NCBI GenBank assembly: GCA_037176885.1 | Contig: JAWWNJ010000083.1 | Span: 372,001-436,000, forward strand | DNA from: Favolaschia claudopus | Taxonomy: Eukaryota; Basidiomycota; Agaricomycetes; Agaricales; Mycenaceae | Direction of reading: 5' to 3' | Length of the DNA stretch: 64,000 nucleotides | Program-made: the position numbers and the translations under genes | Part shown: in pieces, positions 33,532 through 44,582 of the stretch | Layout: each line of letters begins with the position of its first letter | Position numbering within the stretch: the stretch's first letter is position 1 | The notes under the pieces: generated by a model | What the model saw: only the letters and a program-made list of their open reading frames with translations | Databases searched by the model: none | Told to the model about the DNA's origin: nothing

Positions 33532-33686
33532 TTAATAGAAGTCAATGATTGTATGTATCTTGTAATTGTCCTTTTATCGAAAATCTTGGGTCCAAAACGA
33601 AACTTGCTTGATCAACGATGGCGCACAAAGAACACTTGATACAAAAGTCAGAGTGAATATATACAGAGATGTACACGATGCAAAAA

Positions 33687-34755
33687 TCAAGGAATCGGCG
33701 CACGAGCTGCGTCGGGCTCTTTGAGCAGCATCTTTTCGACGTTGGCTCCAAGCGCGGCGCGGTCCTCCAGGTTCATGAAGGGCACCTTGGACGAGTATCC
33801 AACCTCTGTGTGTTACGATTTTGAGCTCATTTTTTGGGAGTGAATCGGATAACGCACTAAGGCTGGGGTATTGGATGGGGATGTCGTCGCTCCGCACAGG
33901 GAGCTTGGTGAGATCGAGAGGATAAGCGGGGCCGATCCATGCGTTTCGGTGTTCGTGGTCTCTGTGGCAGAGTTAGAGGCTGCAAGGGTCGGATGTATAG
34001 CGAGCTTACTCTCGCTGTAGGAAGAAAGATGTGTTGTGAGTTATTGCGGGCATGCGCGGGCTAAAAGGCTCACCTGGTCGCGCGTGAGAGGGTGGACGAG
34101 AATACTGGTGGGATTTAGTTAGCATGTGTTTGTTCTACTGGACGCAGACTGCAAAACCGCCGAGCGCCGCGTGCGAACGTCACAAGCTTGGATTGCTGAG
34201 CAGTAGCTGGACTCCACGGAAGGGGTGCACGCAATGTCCAACGGGTCATAGCGCCCCTCTTGAATAGCGCTCTAGCGTGTTGCAGACTTATCGAAGAAGA
34301 CGTACCTCAACGAGCCCCGATTCATACAAAGATAGGAATACACCGACGAAAACGTTTCAGAAGGTGCCCATATCTCATACGATCCTACGCACACATCCTT
34401 CGGTCATAGTTTCGCCAAAGAAAACGGTCACATACCAACTGGATGCGGTCCGATAGGGTCAGTGTTCACTCGAAACAAAGGAACGGCGATGAAGGCGCCG
34501 TCGCGGCGGAGGCGAAGTACAGCATCGCGGAGTTCCATCGCTGCATGGTGCTCTTCTGCGTTACCTTGGTGGAAGTATATATCTGTTCAATGGTGAACTT
34601 AGCCCGGAGATTGTGGTGATGTTCAATTTTTTGAAGGCGTACGAAAGTGCCATTCCCTGGGAAGAAATTAGTTGAATTCAGTATACCAGCGTTGAATTTA
34701 ACTTGATTTCGGATTCCAGTACAGTTTTAAGGTCGGTAGGGGGCTTCTTGGCCAT
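33687..34755 (-). CDS. DOPA 4,5-dioxygenase-like protein
   Basis: Seven small exons on the minus strand give about 183 residues, the usual size. ATG at 34755: MAKKPPTDLKTVLESEIK, then EWHFHIYFHQGNAEEHHAAM (two introns removed), FRVNTDPIGPHPVGSYEIW, SILVHPLTRDQREDHEH and RNAWIGPAYPLDL. The metal-binding histidines of the DODA family (PF08883, as in the Amanita muscaria enzyme) are in HFHIYFH and VHPLTRDQ. The reaction is extradiol ring cleavage of DOPA, giving betalamic acid or muscaflavin precursors; many fungal homologues are untested and may use other catechols. One intron (about 34107-34307, 200 bp) is four times longer than the others. Confidence 0.9.
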
Positions 34756-35319
34756 CGTTGGATGGTTGTTGCTATTCAAGGTTTGTAATCCCGGTCCGGG
34801 GCCGAAGCATTAGGCCTTAGTCACATTTGTGTCACGTCACAAATTGACCTTGTCCCGAATTTTCATCACCGGCTTGAGTTCAAACCGGGTTTCCTTGCTC
34901 TCCCAACGAATAAGTATCGCTTGTACTTTGACCTGTTAAAAATAGCCGTCTGCGAACTGGAGGCTTGAAAATCTCTCGCAAGGAAGACATCAAGGCGGCT
35001 AAAGTTTGAATGGTCTTGTTCTCAGAGAGGAATCCCTTGTTTTTGATGCCTTGTATTTTTTCCCGCCGACGTGAAGCCCGACATATATAGCGCTGAATGC
35101 CTGACCTCTTCTTTGCTCGACGGCTCTGCTTTCCTACTGGGTCTGGTATCCTTGGAGGTTTTCAGTCAGAACTTTGCTGAACTCGTTTTTGCGTTACTCT
35201 CTACGCCATCTCTACAGCTGCGCTTCAAACTGCGCTCTAATCGCCTCACGCTGTACGTCGCATGCTAACGGGGGTGTCTTCGCTGCTCATGCTCATTGAA
35301 TTTACAGAGTCACGATATA
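34756..35319. other. Intergenic region upstream of F-box C copy 1
   Basis: No gene. A TATATA stretch at 35083-35089 and a TTTACAG acceptor-like site at 35301-35307 suggest that the F-box C copy 1 transcript starts near 35110 and has a 5' UTR intron. Confidence 0.4.
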
Positions 35320-36717
35320 ATGCCTATTGCAAGCCAGCTCTGGAAGCGTAATTGTTCCTACAAATTTCTCTACGAAAGCCTTCCCGCTTTCGATGTTTCA
35401 AATTACGACCCATCGACCGCACCTATACAAAAACTACCAGTCGAGCTTCTCGGCGAGATATTCTTATGCAGTCTCAGTGATTGGGGCGCGATGACCGACG
35501 AACTCTCTCGTCTACCAGTGGAGCCTCTTGTCATCTCGCAGGTCTGTGGCCATTGGCGTGCAGTCTCTCTCTCTATCCCCATGATATGGTCCACTTTGTG
35601 GATTGATCGTCCTCGCGCTGCCCATGTTGGCATGGTCAAGCTTTGGCTTGAGCGCTCTCGCTCTTTCCCCCTCTCTATCCACCTTCGCCAAACCGATCCA
35701 AAATCCTGTCTCGCTTATCCGACTTCCATGGAACACCAGGCGACGGACGAAATCTTCACGCTCCTTATTCCGCACCTCGCTCGGTGGCGTGCCGTCGACC
35801 TCGATCTCAAGATGGACACCCAACAGTCGCTTCTCTGTATGCCAGCAGAGACGGCTGTAGCCCTAGAGAATATTGCTCTGAACGTCGACTCCTGGGACTG
35901 CGTAGGAGCCGAATTCCTCCAGAACGCCCTCTATTCCCGTCCCTCTGTCCGCAGCGTCCACCTATCGGCGTCGTGCAACCCAAACCATGTGGCTTGGGAG
36001 ATGTTGACCTCCCTCGAGGCACAGTTCGAGTGCACGCTCGAGACTTGCTTGAGTCTCTTCGCGTTGTCCCCTGCGCTTACGAGCGCGAGATTCATCTGCT
36101 CAGCCCAACCGGATTGGCCTATCATGCCCTTCACGCATGCCGAAAAATACCTCACTCTCCCTTCTCTCGCCAATCTATCCATAAAAGCTTCTCACATCGA
36201 CCTCGCTCCTCTGTTTGACCGCCTCGTCCTCCCGGCTCTGCGGACCCTCGCGCTCGAGTACTGTCATGTTCCGCGAGCGACGTCTGACCACCAGTCACTT
36301 CACGCGCTCTTGGACCGCTCGTCTTGTGTCTTGGAAGCGTTTTCATTGTACGAAAGTGCTCGCACGCGCGCAGACGACCATCGGCCTATTGCGTTCCTGC
36401 AAACGCCCCTTCTTACATCGGTGAAGGAACTTGAGCTCAAGGTCGACATGACAGACGAGATTGTCGGCTTTCTTACATTGAGCGCCGACTCCGTCGCGTT
36501 ACCCAATTTGACGGCCTTGGCCCTCGTCGACTGTCGCGGTGACCATATCTCCGATGATGCGCTTCTCCGCATGTTGCTGTCGCGGATAGCGCCACCGGAA
36601 CCATCCCTGCCGCGCCTTCGTTCAACGGAGCTGCGGTTGCATCTGGCGAGCCACGAACCGGACTTCGTGTTGCCTGTTGAGGAGGGTCGATTTGAGCTCA
36701 TGAACTGTGTTTGCTAG
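35320..36717 (+). CDS. F-box protein, subfamily C copy 1
   Basis: Single coding exon of 465 residues from the ATG at 35320 (MPIASQLWKRNCSYK); upstream in-frame codons lack an ATG. F-box-like core IQKLPVELLGEIFLCSLS, then EPLVISQVCGHWRAVSLSIP and MIWSTLWIDRPR (about residues 45-105), followed by Leu-rich repeats. Unlike subfamily A it has no long N-terminal coiled coil in the predicted exon. Closest relative in the window is the gene at 39531. Probable SCF adaptor. Confidence 0.83.
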   Translation: MPIASQLWKRNCSYKFLYESLPAFDVSNYDPSTAPIQKLPVELLGEIFLCSLSDWGAMTDELSRLPVEPLVISQVCGHWRAVSLSIPMIWSTLWIDRPRAAHVGMVKLWLERSRSFPLSIHLRQTDPKSCLAYPTSMEHQATDEIFTLLIPHLARWRAVDLDLKMDTQQSLLCMPAETAVALENIALNVDSWDCVGAEFLQNALYSRPSVRSVHLSASCNPNHVAWEMLTSLEAQFECTLETCLSLFALSPALTSARFICSAQPDWPIMPFTHAEKYLTLPSLANLSIKASHIDLAPLFDRLVLPALRTLALEYCHVPRATSDHQSLHALLDRSSCVLEAFSLYESARTRADDHRPIAFLQTPLLTSVKELELKVDMTDEIVGFLTLSADSVALPNLTALALVDCRGDHISDDALLRMLLSRIAPPEPSLPRLRSTELRLHLASHEPDFVLPVEEGRFELMNCVC

Positions 36718-37048
36718 TTTGTAAAATGACACATTTCATGCTGTACTATATATCGGATTTTCTCATGACCTTGAATGATGCCTCGGGCTCTCGCCGATTT
36801 TGTTCTGTACAAGTTCAGGTCTCGAAATCAAACTCTGCCAATCCACATAAAGTTATAATTGCTACTACAAACTACAGAGCACCACGGCGCTACTGTAGCC
36901 CAGGTGTTATCTCGCCGACTTTTTCTGAAGTGAACGCCTCAGCTAAGCTAAGGTTAGGGTTAGTGACTTGGTTTCCACCTGGCACCAACTACGAGGTCCT
37001 TCGTGCCTCACTGCTTGGGCTTTCCCTACACAGTCAACGTCCCTGAAC
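36718..37048. other. Intergenic spacer
   Basis: About 330 bp between two F-box genes on the same strand; holds the telomere-repeat-like element at 36951-36968, no gene. Confidence 0.6.
36951..36968 (+). promoter_or_regulatory. Telomere-repeat-like promoter element of F-box A copy 5
   Basis: GGTTAGGGTTAGTGACTT lies about 80-95 bp before the ATG at 37049 and is identical over 18 bases to the element upstream of A copy 1. Confidence 0.5.
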
Positions 37049-38659
37049 ATGGAACCACCGTTTTCTCATCGCTTGGGCACCAACTACGTACCCACCGATG
37101 AAGAGATTGACCAGATCAAATTTGACCTTCTCTCGCGCACCGCAGAGTTAGCACAGATCGACGAACGTATCCGCGAGCTTTCTGAGCAGCGAGATAAACT
37201 TTGGGCATATATTGAACCTCGCAAAGCTTTGATATCCCATCCTCGACGTCTTCCCATGGACATCCTTGAAGCCATATTCCTTCAATGTCTGCCGAGCACC
37301 AGAAACGCTGTGATGAGCGCGCAAGAAGCTCCCTTGCTAGTCTGCAGGATTTGCAGCGCTTGGAGGACAGCTGCTCTGTCTATGCCGAGACTCTGGGCTT
37401 CTCTCCACATCCCTACCGCTTTCATCATCGCCAAATCGGAGACGCGCATTGCTGCGGTTGAGCAATGGCTAATTCGCGCAGCCGCCTCTTCTCTGTCGAT
37501 CTCGGTTTACCGTGACCTTGCGCGTGTCTGGGGATGGGCTACACCGCCGCATTCAGATTACAATGTCATGATGGGAGCCCTTCTCAAAATTCTCGTACGA
37601 TCCTTCCCGCAGTGGCAGAAAATAGTGTTAAACATAGACGCCAAAACGGCCGAAGCGCTCGCGGACATTGAGCCCCCATATTTGCGCTCCTTCACATTCA
37701 CGGGAGATCTCTCTATTCTTTCCCTCTTCAACTCAAACCTCTTGAACGGCCAACACCTACGAGCAGTTTCCCTGTGTTCGGATTCCGACCTGAATCCTGT
37801 GCCCAATTTTCCAGTTGCATGGCATCAACTTACCCATCTTAAGGTTCAGTCCTCTCAAACGCAAACACTCTATGGTGGTCGTGCATTGTCCCTCAGCAAT
37901 ATGATCCCTCTGCTGGGAAGGTGCCCGCAGCTCGTGTCCTTATATGTTACCCTCGACAGCGAGGAGGAACCTCTGTTTGATCATGAGTCATCGGTTGCAC
38001 TCCTCTTCCTAGAGTCGTTCACCGCCACCTTATGCGGCGCGGAGTCGTCGTACTCGCATCTAGCGTACATCGTAGCCTCCGTGTCGATGCCAAAACTCCG
38101 CCGTCTCCATTTCACTGTAGAAACGCAGTGCTCTGAACAGGATAGTTTTGCCCTGGCCTCTATCGGAGCGAAACATCCCTTCGTCCAGGATCTTGCGATA
38201 CATCTGTACACGCTCCATGCTCGAGCGCTATCTGAAACCTTTCGAGCTTTCCCTGCTCTTACTAATATTCAGATTCGTGCATCACGACGACTCAAAGACG
38301 ACGGTTGGGACACCCATGTGAAGCCATGTGGCACGGCTCCGCTCCTGGAACTCCTCACAGATAACATCGTGTGCCCTCGATTACAGGAACTTGAGGTCAC
38401 TGGCATCATATACTTGAGCAAACCCACTCTCGACGCATTTCTTGCGTCTCGGCTGCAGATGGACTCTGCACGTCGATTACGACGTCTCAGCCTCGTATTC
38501 GAGGATGTCCAGTTGAACGATAGCGAGATCCCGTATCTCTCTCTAGGCGAGACTCAGTTCTATGCATCGCAAAGTTTGCACATTTCCTTCTTTCCTGTCA
38601 CGGTCTCTCGGGAGAAGAGGCGATATGCTCCTTGGCCCTGGACGGGCTTACTGCCCTGA
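37049..38659 (+). CDS. F-box protein, subfamily A copy 5
   Basis: Single exon, 536 residues, ATG at 37049 (MEPPFSHRLGTNYVPTDEE), chosen by alignment with copies 3 and 4. Coiled coil IDERIRELSEQRDKLWAYIE, F-box SHPRRLPMDILEAIFLQCLP, RICSAWRTAALSMP, Leu-rich repeats with CPRLQELEVTGI, end PWPWTGLLP. Very close to copy 4, which sits 7 kb away in inverted orientation. Intact; probable SCF substrate receptor. Confidence 0.9.
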   Translation: MEPPFSHRLGTNYVPTDEEIDQIKFDLLSRTAELAQIDERIRELSEQRDKLWAYIEPRKALISHPRRLPMDILEAIFLQCLPSTRNAVMSAQEAPLLVCRICSAWRTAALSMPRLWASLHIPTAFIIAKSETRIAAVEQWLIRAAASSLSISVYRDLARVWGWATPPHSDYNVMMGALLKILVRSFPQWQKIVLNIDAKTAEALADIEPPYLRSFTFTGDLSILSLFNSNLLNGQHLRAVSLCSDSDLNPVPNFPVAWHQLTHLKVQSSQTQTLYGGRALSLSNMIPLLGRCPQLVSLYVTLDSEEEPLFDHESSVALLFLESFTATLCGAESSYSHLAYIVASVSMPKLRRLHFTVETQCSEQDSFALASIGAKHPFVQDLAIHLYTLHARALSETFRAFPALTNIQIRASRRLKDDGWDTHVKPCGTAPLLELLTDNIVCPRLQELEVTGIIYLSKPTLDAFLASRLQMDSARRLRRLSLVFEDVQLNDSEIPYLSLGETQFYASQSLHISFFPVTVSREKRRYAPWPWTGLLP

Positions 38660-39530
38660 ATACTGTATATTGCGAGAATTGTAGTTTCATATTGTCGGCG
38701 ACGGACATGTACATACACGTTTTAGTTTTCTCTTTCTGTGCTATGACTTCCCATGTTGCGGGCCATGCTACACAATACTGCCAGGAGTCCTGGTTTTTCG
38801 CCGTCTTCCACTGATCAGACTCATCAGAGGCGCGGTACTGTATGATAAAACATGTATTTCGAAACTTTTGAGACATAACACAGCGCAAGTAACCTCTGGT
38901 CCAGTTTCCGAATATCAAATATTTGCCTCAGAGTCAGTACTTGAACTCGTTCTCCTCGTCATCACCTCGGTACATCTTCGAATAGCGATCTACCTTTCCA
39001 GACCGATTTCGTTGTCAACGCGTCGACCTCAGCCTCAGATTCACTACCCTAGCCTGGAAATCTAGCAATTAGCGCCGAGCGCCCCAGCCCTGGTCTGGCT
39101 GGTACCAGAGTCTGCGACCGTCAAGTCGGCTGTCGCGAGCGGAGAAGTACCACACGTCAATATTGCTGGTCACATGGGCGCGTAATCTCCCCATCAAATT
39201 CCTCCTTGTCCACTCCCTTCACCTTGTATTCCACAACAAGAACTTTGATCAATTTCCCAGCCACGTTCCCCTCTGTAAAAGCCGCGAAAAATAGTATTTG
39301 TGCCGTAGATGGGGCTTCTTGTAGTTCATGGAAAAATCAACGGGTCACGAATTTCGGAACGATTACTAGCGCTTGCGTCCGCCCACGACCTGTCGAGGTT
39401 TCTCTCTGCTTCTTCTCTTGGTGATTCCTCAGACGCTTGGTGTGCTCTCATCGTGCTCTCCAACCCCTCAGTCTGCTGACTTGCGTTGCAGAAACACGAA
39501 TTTCCAGCATCTTTTTCGACAACAAGCTGA
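38660..39530. other. Intergenic region
   Basis: About 870 bp without a supported gene or repeat. Confidence 0.55.
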
Positions 39531-41115
39531 ATGGGCGAGATATACGAGGTACGCAGTGGTCTTCGAACGAAAACTGCTCTAACACTGTCTCAAGACCGTC
39601 GGGAACGAAATCCGGAATGCGGGTCGCGAAATTACTCGGCTGGGCAACGAACTTTGGAATTTGTCTTTTCCTCGTCGCTCGCCTGCAATATCTCGACTTA
39701 GTCGGGAGCTCCTCTCCGAAATATTCCTCTTCACATTGTGTTTGCATGGGTTCGGGCCCTTGGATGCGCAATCGCGTATCTCAGCCGAACCATTGACACT
39801 ATGCCATGTCAGCGCTCGATGGCGAGATGTTGCCATTTCTACGCCCTCTCTATGGTCGACTATCTGGATTGACCGGCCTCGCGAGGTCCATCTAATCATG
39901 ACCGAAGTATGGGCCCGGTACTCACAGCAATGCCCCCTGACCATTTATCTGCGCCAAACTCCACCCGCACCCCAGGGGCAGCCGCCGCCCTCGTTCATGG
40001 ACGCTCACGAGTATGACATTACAGAGACGATTTTGATGTGCCTCGGCAACCATTTAGAACGCTGGAAGCGTGTCACCTTCTTGTTCTTCCACCAAACCCA
40101 GGAGACTCTTCTCAGCCTCCTCGAATTTGCCAAGTCTGGGGCCCCACTTCTTGAGCACATCCATATGACCACGGGCGGATGGGATATCAAAAGCAAACAG
40201 CTCTTGGAGCGCATGATGTACTCATATCCGTCCGTCAAGTCTATCGTCGTGCACAAATCCCTCTCGCAGGAATTCATCCGCTGGGGGCGCCTCACTCGCT
40301 TGGATTCGCATATGGGGTGTCCCAGAGATAGCTACCTGGCCGTCCTCAAGGCATGCTCTTCGCTTCGCATCGCGGAGCTGCGAGTCACCCAAGACCATGA
40401 TAATACACCGTTCAAGCCGCCCCGTCATCACATTTGCGTCCCGGAGCTCACTTCGCTCACCATACACGCGGATAGGGTCGACCTTGTTGCAATATTTGAA
40501 TGTATTGTGCTCCCTAAGCTAGAGGGCCTAGTCCTTCGATATTCGGCTACTCCGCGCGCTGATAATGATGCTCAGGCCCTCGAACGGCTGCTTGTGCGCT
40601 CTGCTTGCACTTTGCAGCGATTTAGCTTGAGGGACATCACTCCCATTAGGGACGATTCTCGTCATCTGGGTTTCCTGTTGCTGCCGCACATGTCCTCGAT
40701 TCTCGAACTCTTCCTCCAGGTCGACATCACCGACAACATCCTTACACACTTGACGCTCCCCTCCCCGGACCACGATACGCCTGCGCGGGGATTGTTTCCC
40801 AAGCTTCGAATGCTATCGCTAAGGGACTTGCGCGGTGATCACGTCGACGATCTTCTCCTTTATCGTCTTGTCGTCTCAAGATTTCCTGGCCCCACTCCAG
40901 ATCGGAATGGACGGTATTCAGGACCCCTTCATATCGTGTACTTCCGTCTGCGGGTGAAGGGACATTCCGCGTCCCCGGTGCTTCCTTTGTTGGTTGAAAG
41001 GTGCCGCGATCGTATCGATCTGCGTATTTACCTCGAGCAATGTACGGATTTGCATGTCAAGGTGGGGTGGTATACAAGCCCGCCGATCCCTGGCGGTTAT
41101 CTTACTGAAGGTTAG
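39531..41115 (+). CDS. F-box protein, subfamily C copy 2
   Basis: Large exon 39595-41115 plus a proposed 18-nt first exon 39531-39548 (MGEIYE) joined over a 46-bp GT-AG intron; without it no in-frame ATG precedes the F-box. The joined N-terminus reads TVGNEIRNAGREITRLGNEL, a coiled-coil-like heptad segment, then SRLSRELLSEIFLFTLCL, EPLTLCHVSARWRDVAISTP, SLWSTIWIDRPR and Leu-rich repeats; total about 512 residues. The STPSLWSTIWIDRPR block ties it to the gene at 35320. The first exon is inferred from frame alone. Probable SCF adaptor. Confidence 0.78.
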
Positions 41116-42404
41116 AAGAGCATCAAAGGAATTTTGTACCCGGATTGTGCCTGTTTACATAGTAGCTTGATAGTAGCTACTACATAGATGAAGAATTTTT
41201 CTTCTAAAATTCAAGCCACGCTTCCCTGGCAGCACGTGTTCCCTTCACGCTTATCACTTTCTTCCAAGCCTCCCACAACTTGCGAAAATCCTTCTCAGAC
41301 GAAATCTCTGCTCTCTCTCTGACAGATTCAATAGAGCTGCAATTAATTAAGACGACTCGTCGACTTCCGCCATTTCTGACTATTTCAAGTTGGAGGAGAA
41401 GGAGGGACCGCGACGGCTTCAATTTTATCTAATCGGACTCTAACAACTTTTCGCCACGACTCGTTGGCAGCGTCTGCGTAAAGACCGGGGCAATCCCTGG
41501 GCCGGATGCATACAAGGCGGTCCCCGGGCCCCGCTGGTTCCGCGAAAATTCAAGGTATCAATAAAGTCGATTCTGTGAACTTTTGCAGGTCAACTTCATA
41601 AAGACGCAATGAAGACGCAGCGCAAAATGCCGACCTCAGGATGAACGTCTATTAAATAAGTGACGAAACATAAACCTTCTTGTCACAGGGCAGCGTTCGG
41701 AATGATTCTCGTTGATCATTAAAGCCTACCAGCGCAATTCCAACATTCGATTCAGGGTCTAGTGTGCGCTGTATAATGTGCGCCATCCCTCTGCTTTCTC
41801 TGTTTGGGTTGTTGGATACCACTTTGGGCGGAACTGAAACTCGGCAGGAAAAGAGTCCGGTAGCAACCAATCGCAGGCCCGTCGCTCGACTCAGTTCCGA
41901 CCGGCCTAGAACTCGGACACTCCGAATCCCACATTCACAATACATGCACATGGAACCAAATGAAATGTGGATCACAAGTTCTCACCTCGTATTCCCACCT
42001 ACCTTGCGTTGGGTCAGCTCCTCAGGATTAGGTGGCACGAAATGAACGAGCAGGCTCGGATAGAGCACGCCATAACGCGTTCGAGGTCGAGACTTCACCA
42101 GAAATGGATTGCGAGATGTAAAGCCAAGTCGACTCGAAGGAACACGTGGATATCTGCTATCTCGGGGCGCGCCCGCGCCAATATTTTTATCGCAGGCTTC
42201 GCGAGCTTTGTGCCTTGTTTTCCTCTTCCGCCAGACGTAATGGTCAGCTTCATCATTTGAGACCCTTCTTTCCTCAGTACGGCAGCTTTGGTGCTATATA
42301 TTCAGTGACGCAGCGCCTTGATGCATTTTGGCTGACTAGCATATAAAACGCTGCCGACAACGGTCTGGCATTCTGCCCAACTTTTGTTTTACTTGTCCCC
42401 CCTC
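41116..42404. other. Intergenic region
   Basis: About 1.3 kb, no gene recognised. GC-rich palindromic bits occur near 41520 (CCCCGGGCCCC) but no transposon ends. The right end is the G-alpha promoter. Confidence 0.5.
42342..42348 (+). promoter_or_regulatory. TATA box of G-alpha gene
   Basis: TATAAAA lies 57 bp before the ATG at 42405. A second TATATAT stretch is at 42295. Confidence 0.45.
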
Positions 42405-44499
42405 ATGACGGAGCTGGCAAGAGTTCCCTCCAGGTTTCCCGGACGCACAAGAACAAATGCCGGTTCCGTCATATCTCGGAAATGTTCAGCGTCTAGTATT
42501 CTCTCAGGGTCGCGGTCTGGGGATACGCAGGCATATGTCGCTGCTCAGCGTGTCAGTGATCTCATTGACGACGATATCAAGGCAAGTATCCTAGTGGGCA
42601 TGTCCGTATGCGCCTGATATCGGCCTCAGAAAGACGCGCTGCAAAGGCAGGCCGAGGGTCGCAAGGAAGTGAAAGGTTCGTGGGTTTTCTATGTTGTTTG
42701 TGGAATGCATGCGATTTGATTTCAGTAATGCTTTTAGGTCAAGCAGAATCAGGTAGGTAGTCCATACTGCAAACCTTCGTGTTTGAATTCTCCGCAGGAA
42801 AATCAACCTTGCAAAAACAATTTCAACTCTATCACGCCTCGCATACCCTTGAGCTCGAACGACCCTCGTGGCGAATAGTCGTATACGCCAACCTGATCAA
42901 AGCCGTTCGAACAATCCTGGAGGAATTTGACTACGAATTTTACTTATCGCTGGACGAGTATCCACTACCTCCCGAAGGCTCGGGACCGACAGATGTATCG
43001 TCCCAGAACGAAATAGTGGGGCTTCGCCGGAACTTACTTCCCCTCATTTCGCTCGAGGACTCGCTCCTATCCGAATTGAGCGATGGGGTATCCTTTGTGG
43101 GTCATAGGCGGAGTACGCTGTTTCCTCCTCGGAGAGGGATGTTCACGAGGTCGGGCAGTCGGCCGGTGACCGACCTTCGGCACTCCACCAGTACAACGGT
43201 GGCGGCGAATCGCGCTGCGCAGGTGTTGGAAATGACTGCTGATTACATAGACGCGCTCTGGAAGCACAGGTCTGTGAAGCACTTGTTGCGTGCTCGCAAA
43301 CTGAGGCTAGAAGAATCGGGTTGTTTGTAAGTCCAATTTATCTTCTTTTTTTCAATCGCTTTCAATTCACGAGAACAGCTTCCTAGATGAAGTTCGACGT
43401 ATTGCGCAGATGGACTATATTCCGAGTATCGGTATGCACGATTCAACTTTCAATGATTTGAAGATGGCTTTCTCACCACTAGCAGAGGACGTCTTGCATG
43501 TTAGATTGCAGACCGTAGGTGTCATCGAACATTCAATGAAAGTCAACACCGTCAGCGGGAGTTACCTGTGGAGAATATACGACGTCGGCGGAACAGTGAG
43601 TGGTGTCCTGCATCCCGCTTACTTATCGGAAATTCAACGACGGACAGCGAAGCCAGGTAAGCGCAACACGCTTTCTTCTCGTTCAAGTTCTACCCGAATT
43701 GAAGCTCATCTGTATTCATAGCGCCCAGCATGGTGTTCTTACTTCGACGATGGTGAGGTATCCGCACTTCTCTCGTCTATCTAGCGACTAACATTCAACC
43801 TAGTCAACGCTCTTATATTCCTCGCCCCTATTTCTGCCTTCGATCAGGTTGAATCCGAATTATCCGAAGTCAACCGGCTAGTACTAATTTTGTCTGGTGC
43901 AGTATCTTGAAGAAGACCCTCTAACGAACCGAATACACGACTCTCTGGAACTATTGACGTCGATTTGTTCAAATAAACTTTTGAAAGACGCGCAGCTAAT
44001 TCTGCTGTTCAACAAGGTGTGTACCATGTTACAGAGGCTCGTACCGTATGCTCAAGCTTAATTAACTCGCCGAAAGACTGATTTGTTGAGGAAGAAACTC
44101 GAAGCCGGGGTTCAGATACGGCAATAGTGCGTCAATTCCATTCCACCAATTCCCCTGCCCGATAACGGTTTCAACTTAGCATCATGAGCTACGGAAATCG
44201 ACCAAACAATTATTCGGGCGCGACGGAGTACTTTCGAACTCATTTTCTGGCTGCACATAAGAAGAAGGACGCTTTTCAACGAAAACTTTTTGTCGTACGT
44301 TTCCCTCTCCAGTCACTGCAACTTCAGCTAATCTCGTTTTGTGTGGCAGCATTTCACTACAATGCTGGTGAGTATCTGTATGTTGATTTGGCTCCCCGGG
44401 ATTCTAATGCGCACCTTTCAGGATGTCCAAGCTACACAGATCATTATTGCTAGCGGTTGGTATCCCTACTCCTTTCACCAGGCGCCGTGTCTGATTTAG
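42405..44499 (+). CDS. Divergent heterotrimeric G-protein alpha subunit
   Basis: Thirteen or more exons: 42405-42581, 42630-42675, 42726-42752, 42798-43326, 43379-43431, 43483-43595, 43648-43656, 43722-43752, 43804-43847, 43903-44016, 44077-44126, 44180-44294, 44350-44367 and 44422 onward. Joined, they give every G-alpha motif: P-loop LLGQAESGKST, switch I DVLHVRLQTVGV, switch II DVGGTRSQ, FLAPISAFDQ, NKTD, and the HFTTMLDVQAT segment. Thr replaces the catalytic Gln of DVGGQ, as expected for the divergent, expanded G-alpha group of Agaricomycetes. The helical domain is enlarged and Ser-rich, total about 465 residues. The first intron is GC-AG (AAG|gcaagt), and one exon is only 9 nt. The C-terminal end is uncertain: I read it to a stop at 44499, but a very short further intron would give an AVSD-type end instead. 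Likely plasma-membrane signalling. Confidence 0.87.
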
Positions 44500-44568
44500 C
44501 TCCCGCTCAGTTGGAGACATGATAATGCGGAAGCATATAGCGCGAACCGGCTTACTATGACCTTCTAG

Positions 44569-44582
44569 ATATATATATATAT
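44569..44582. repeat. AT microsatellite
   Basis: Seven AT units. Confidence 0.8.

Noticed and set aside
36968..37048. Upstream in-frame extension of F-box A copy 5 (27 extra codons)
   Set aside because: Paralogues align only from the ATG at 37049, and the extension overlaps promoter sequence close to the TTAGGG element.
41500..41560. GC-rich near-palindrome as a possible transposon end or terminator
   Set aside because: Short and imperfect, with no partner repeat or target duplication found.
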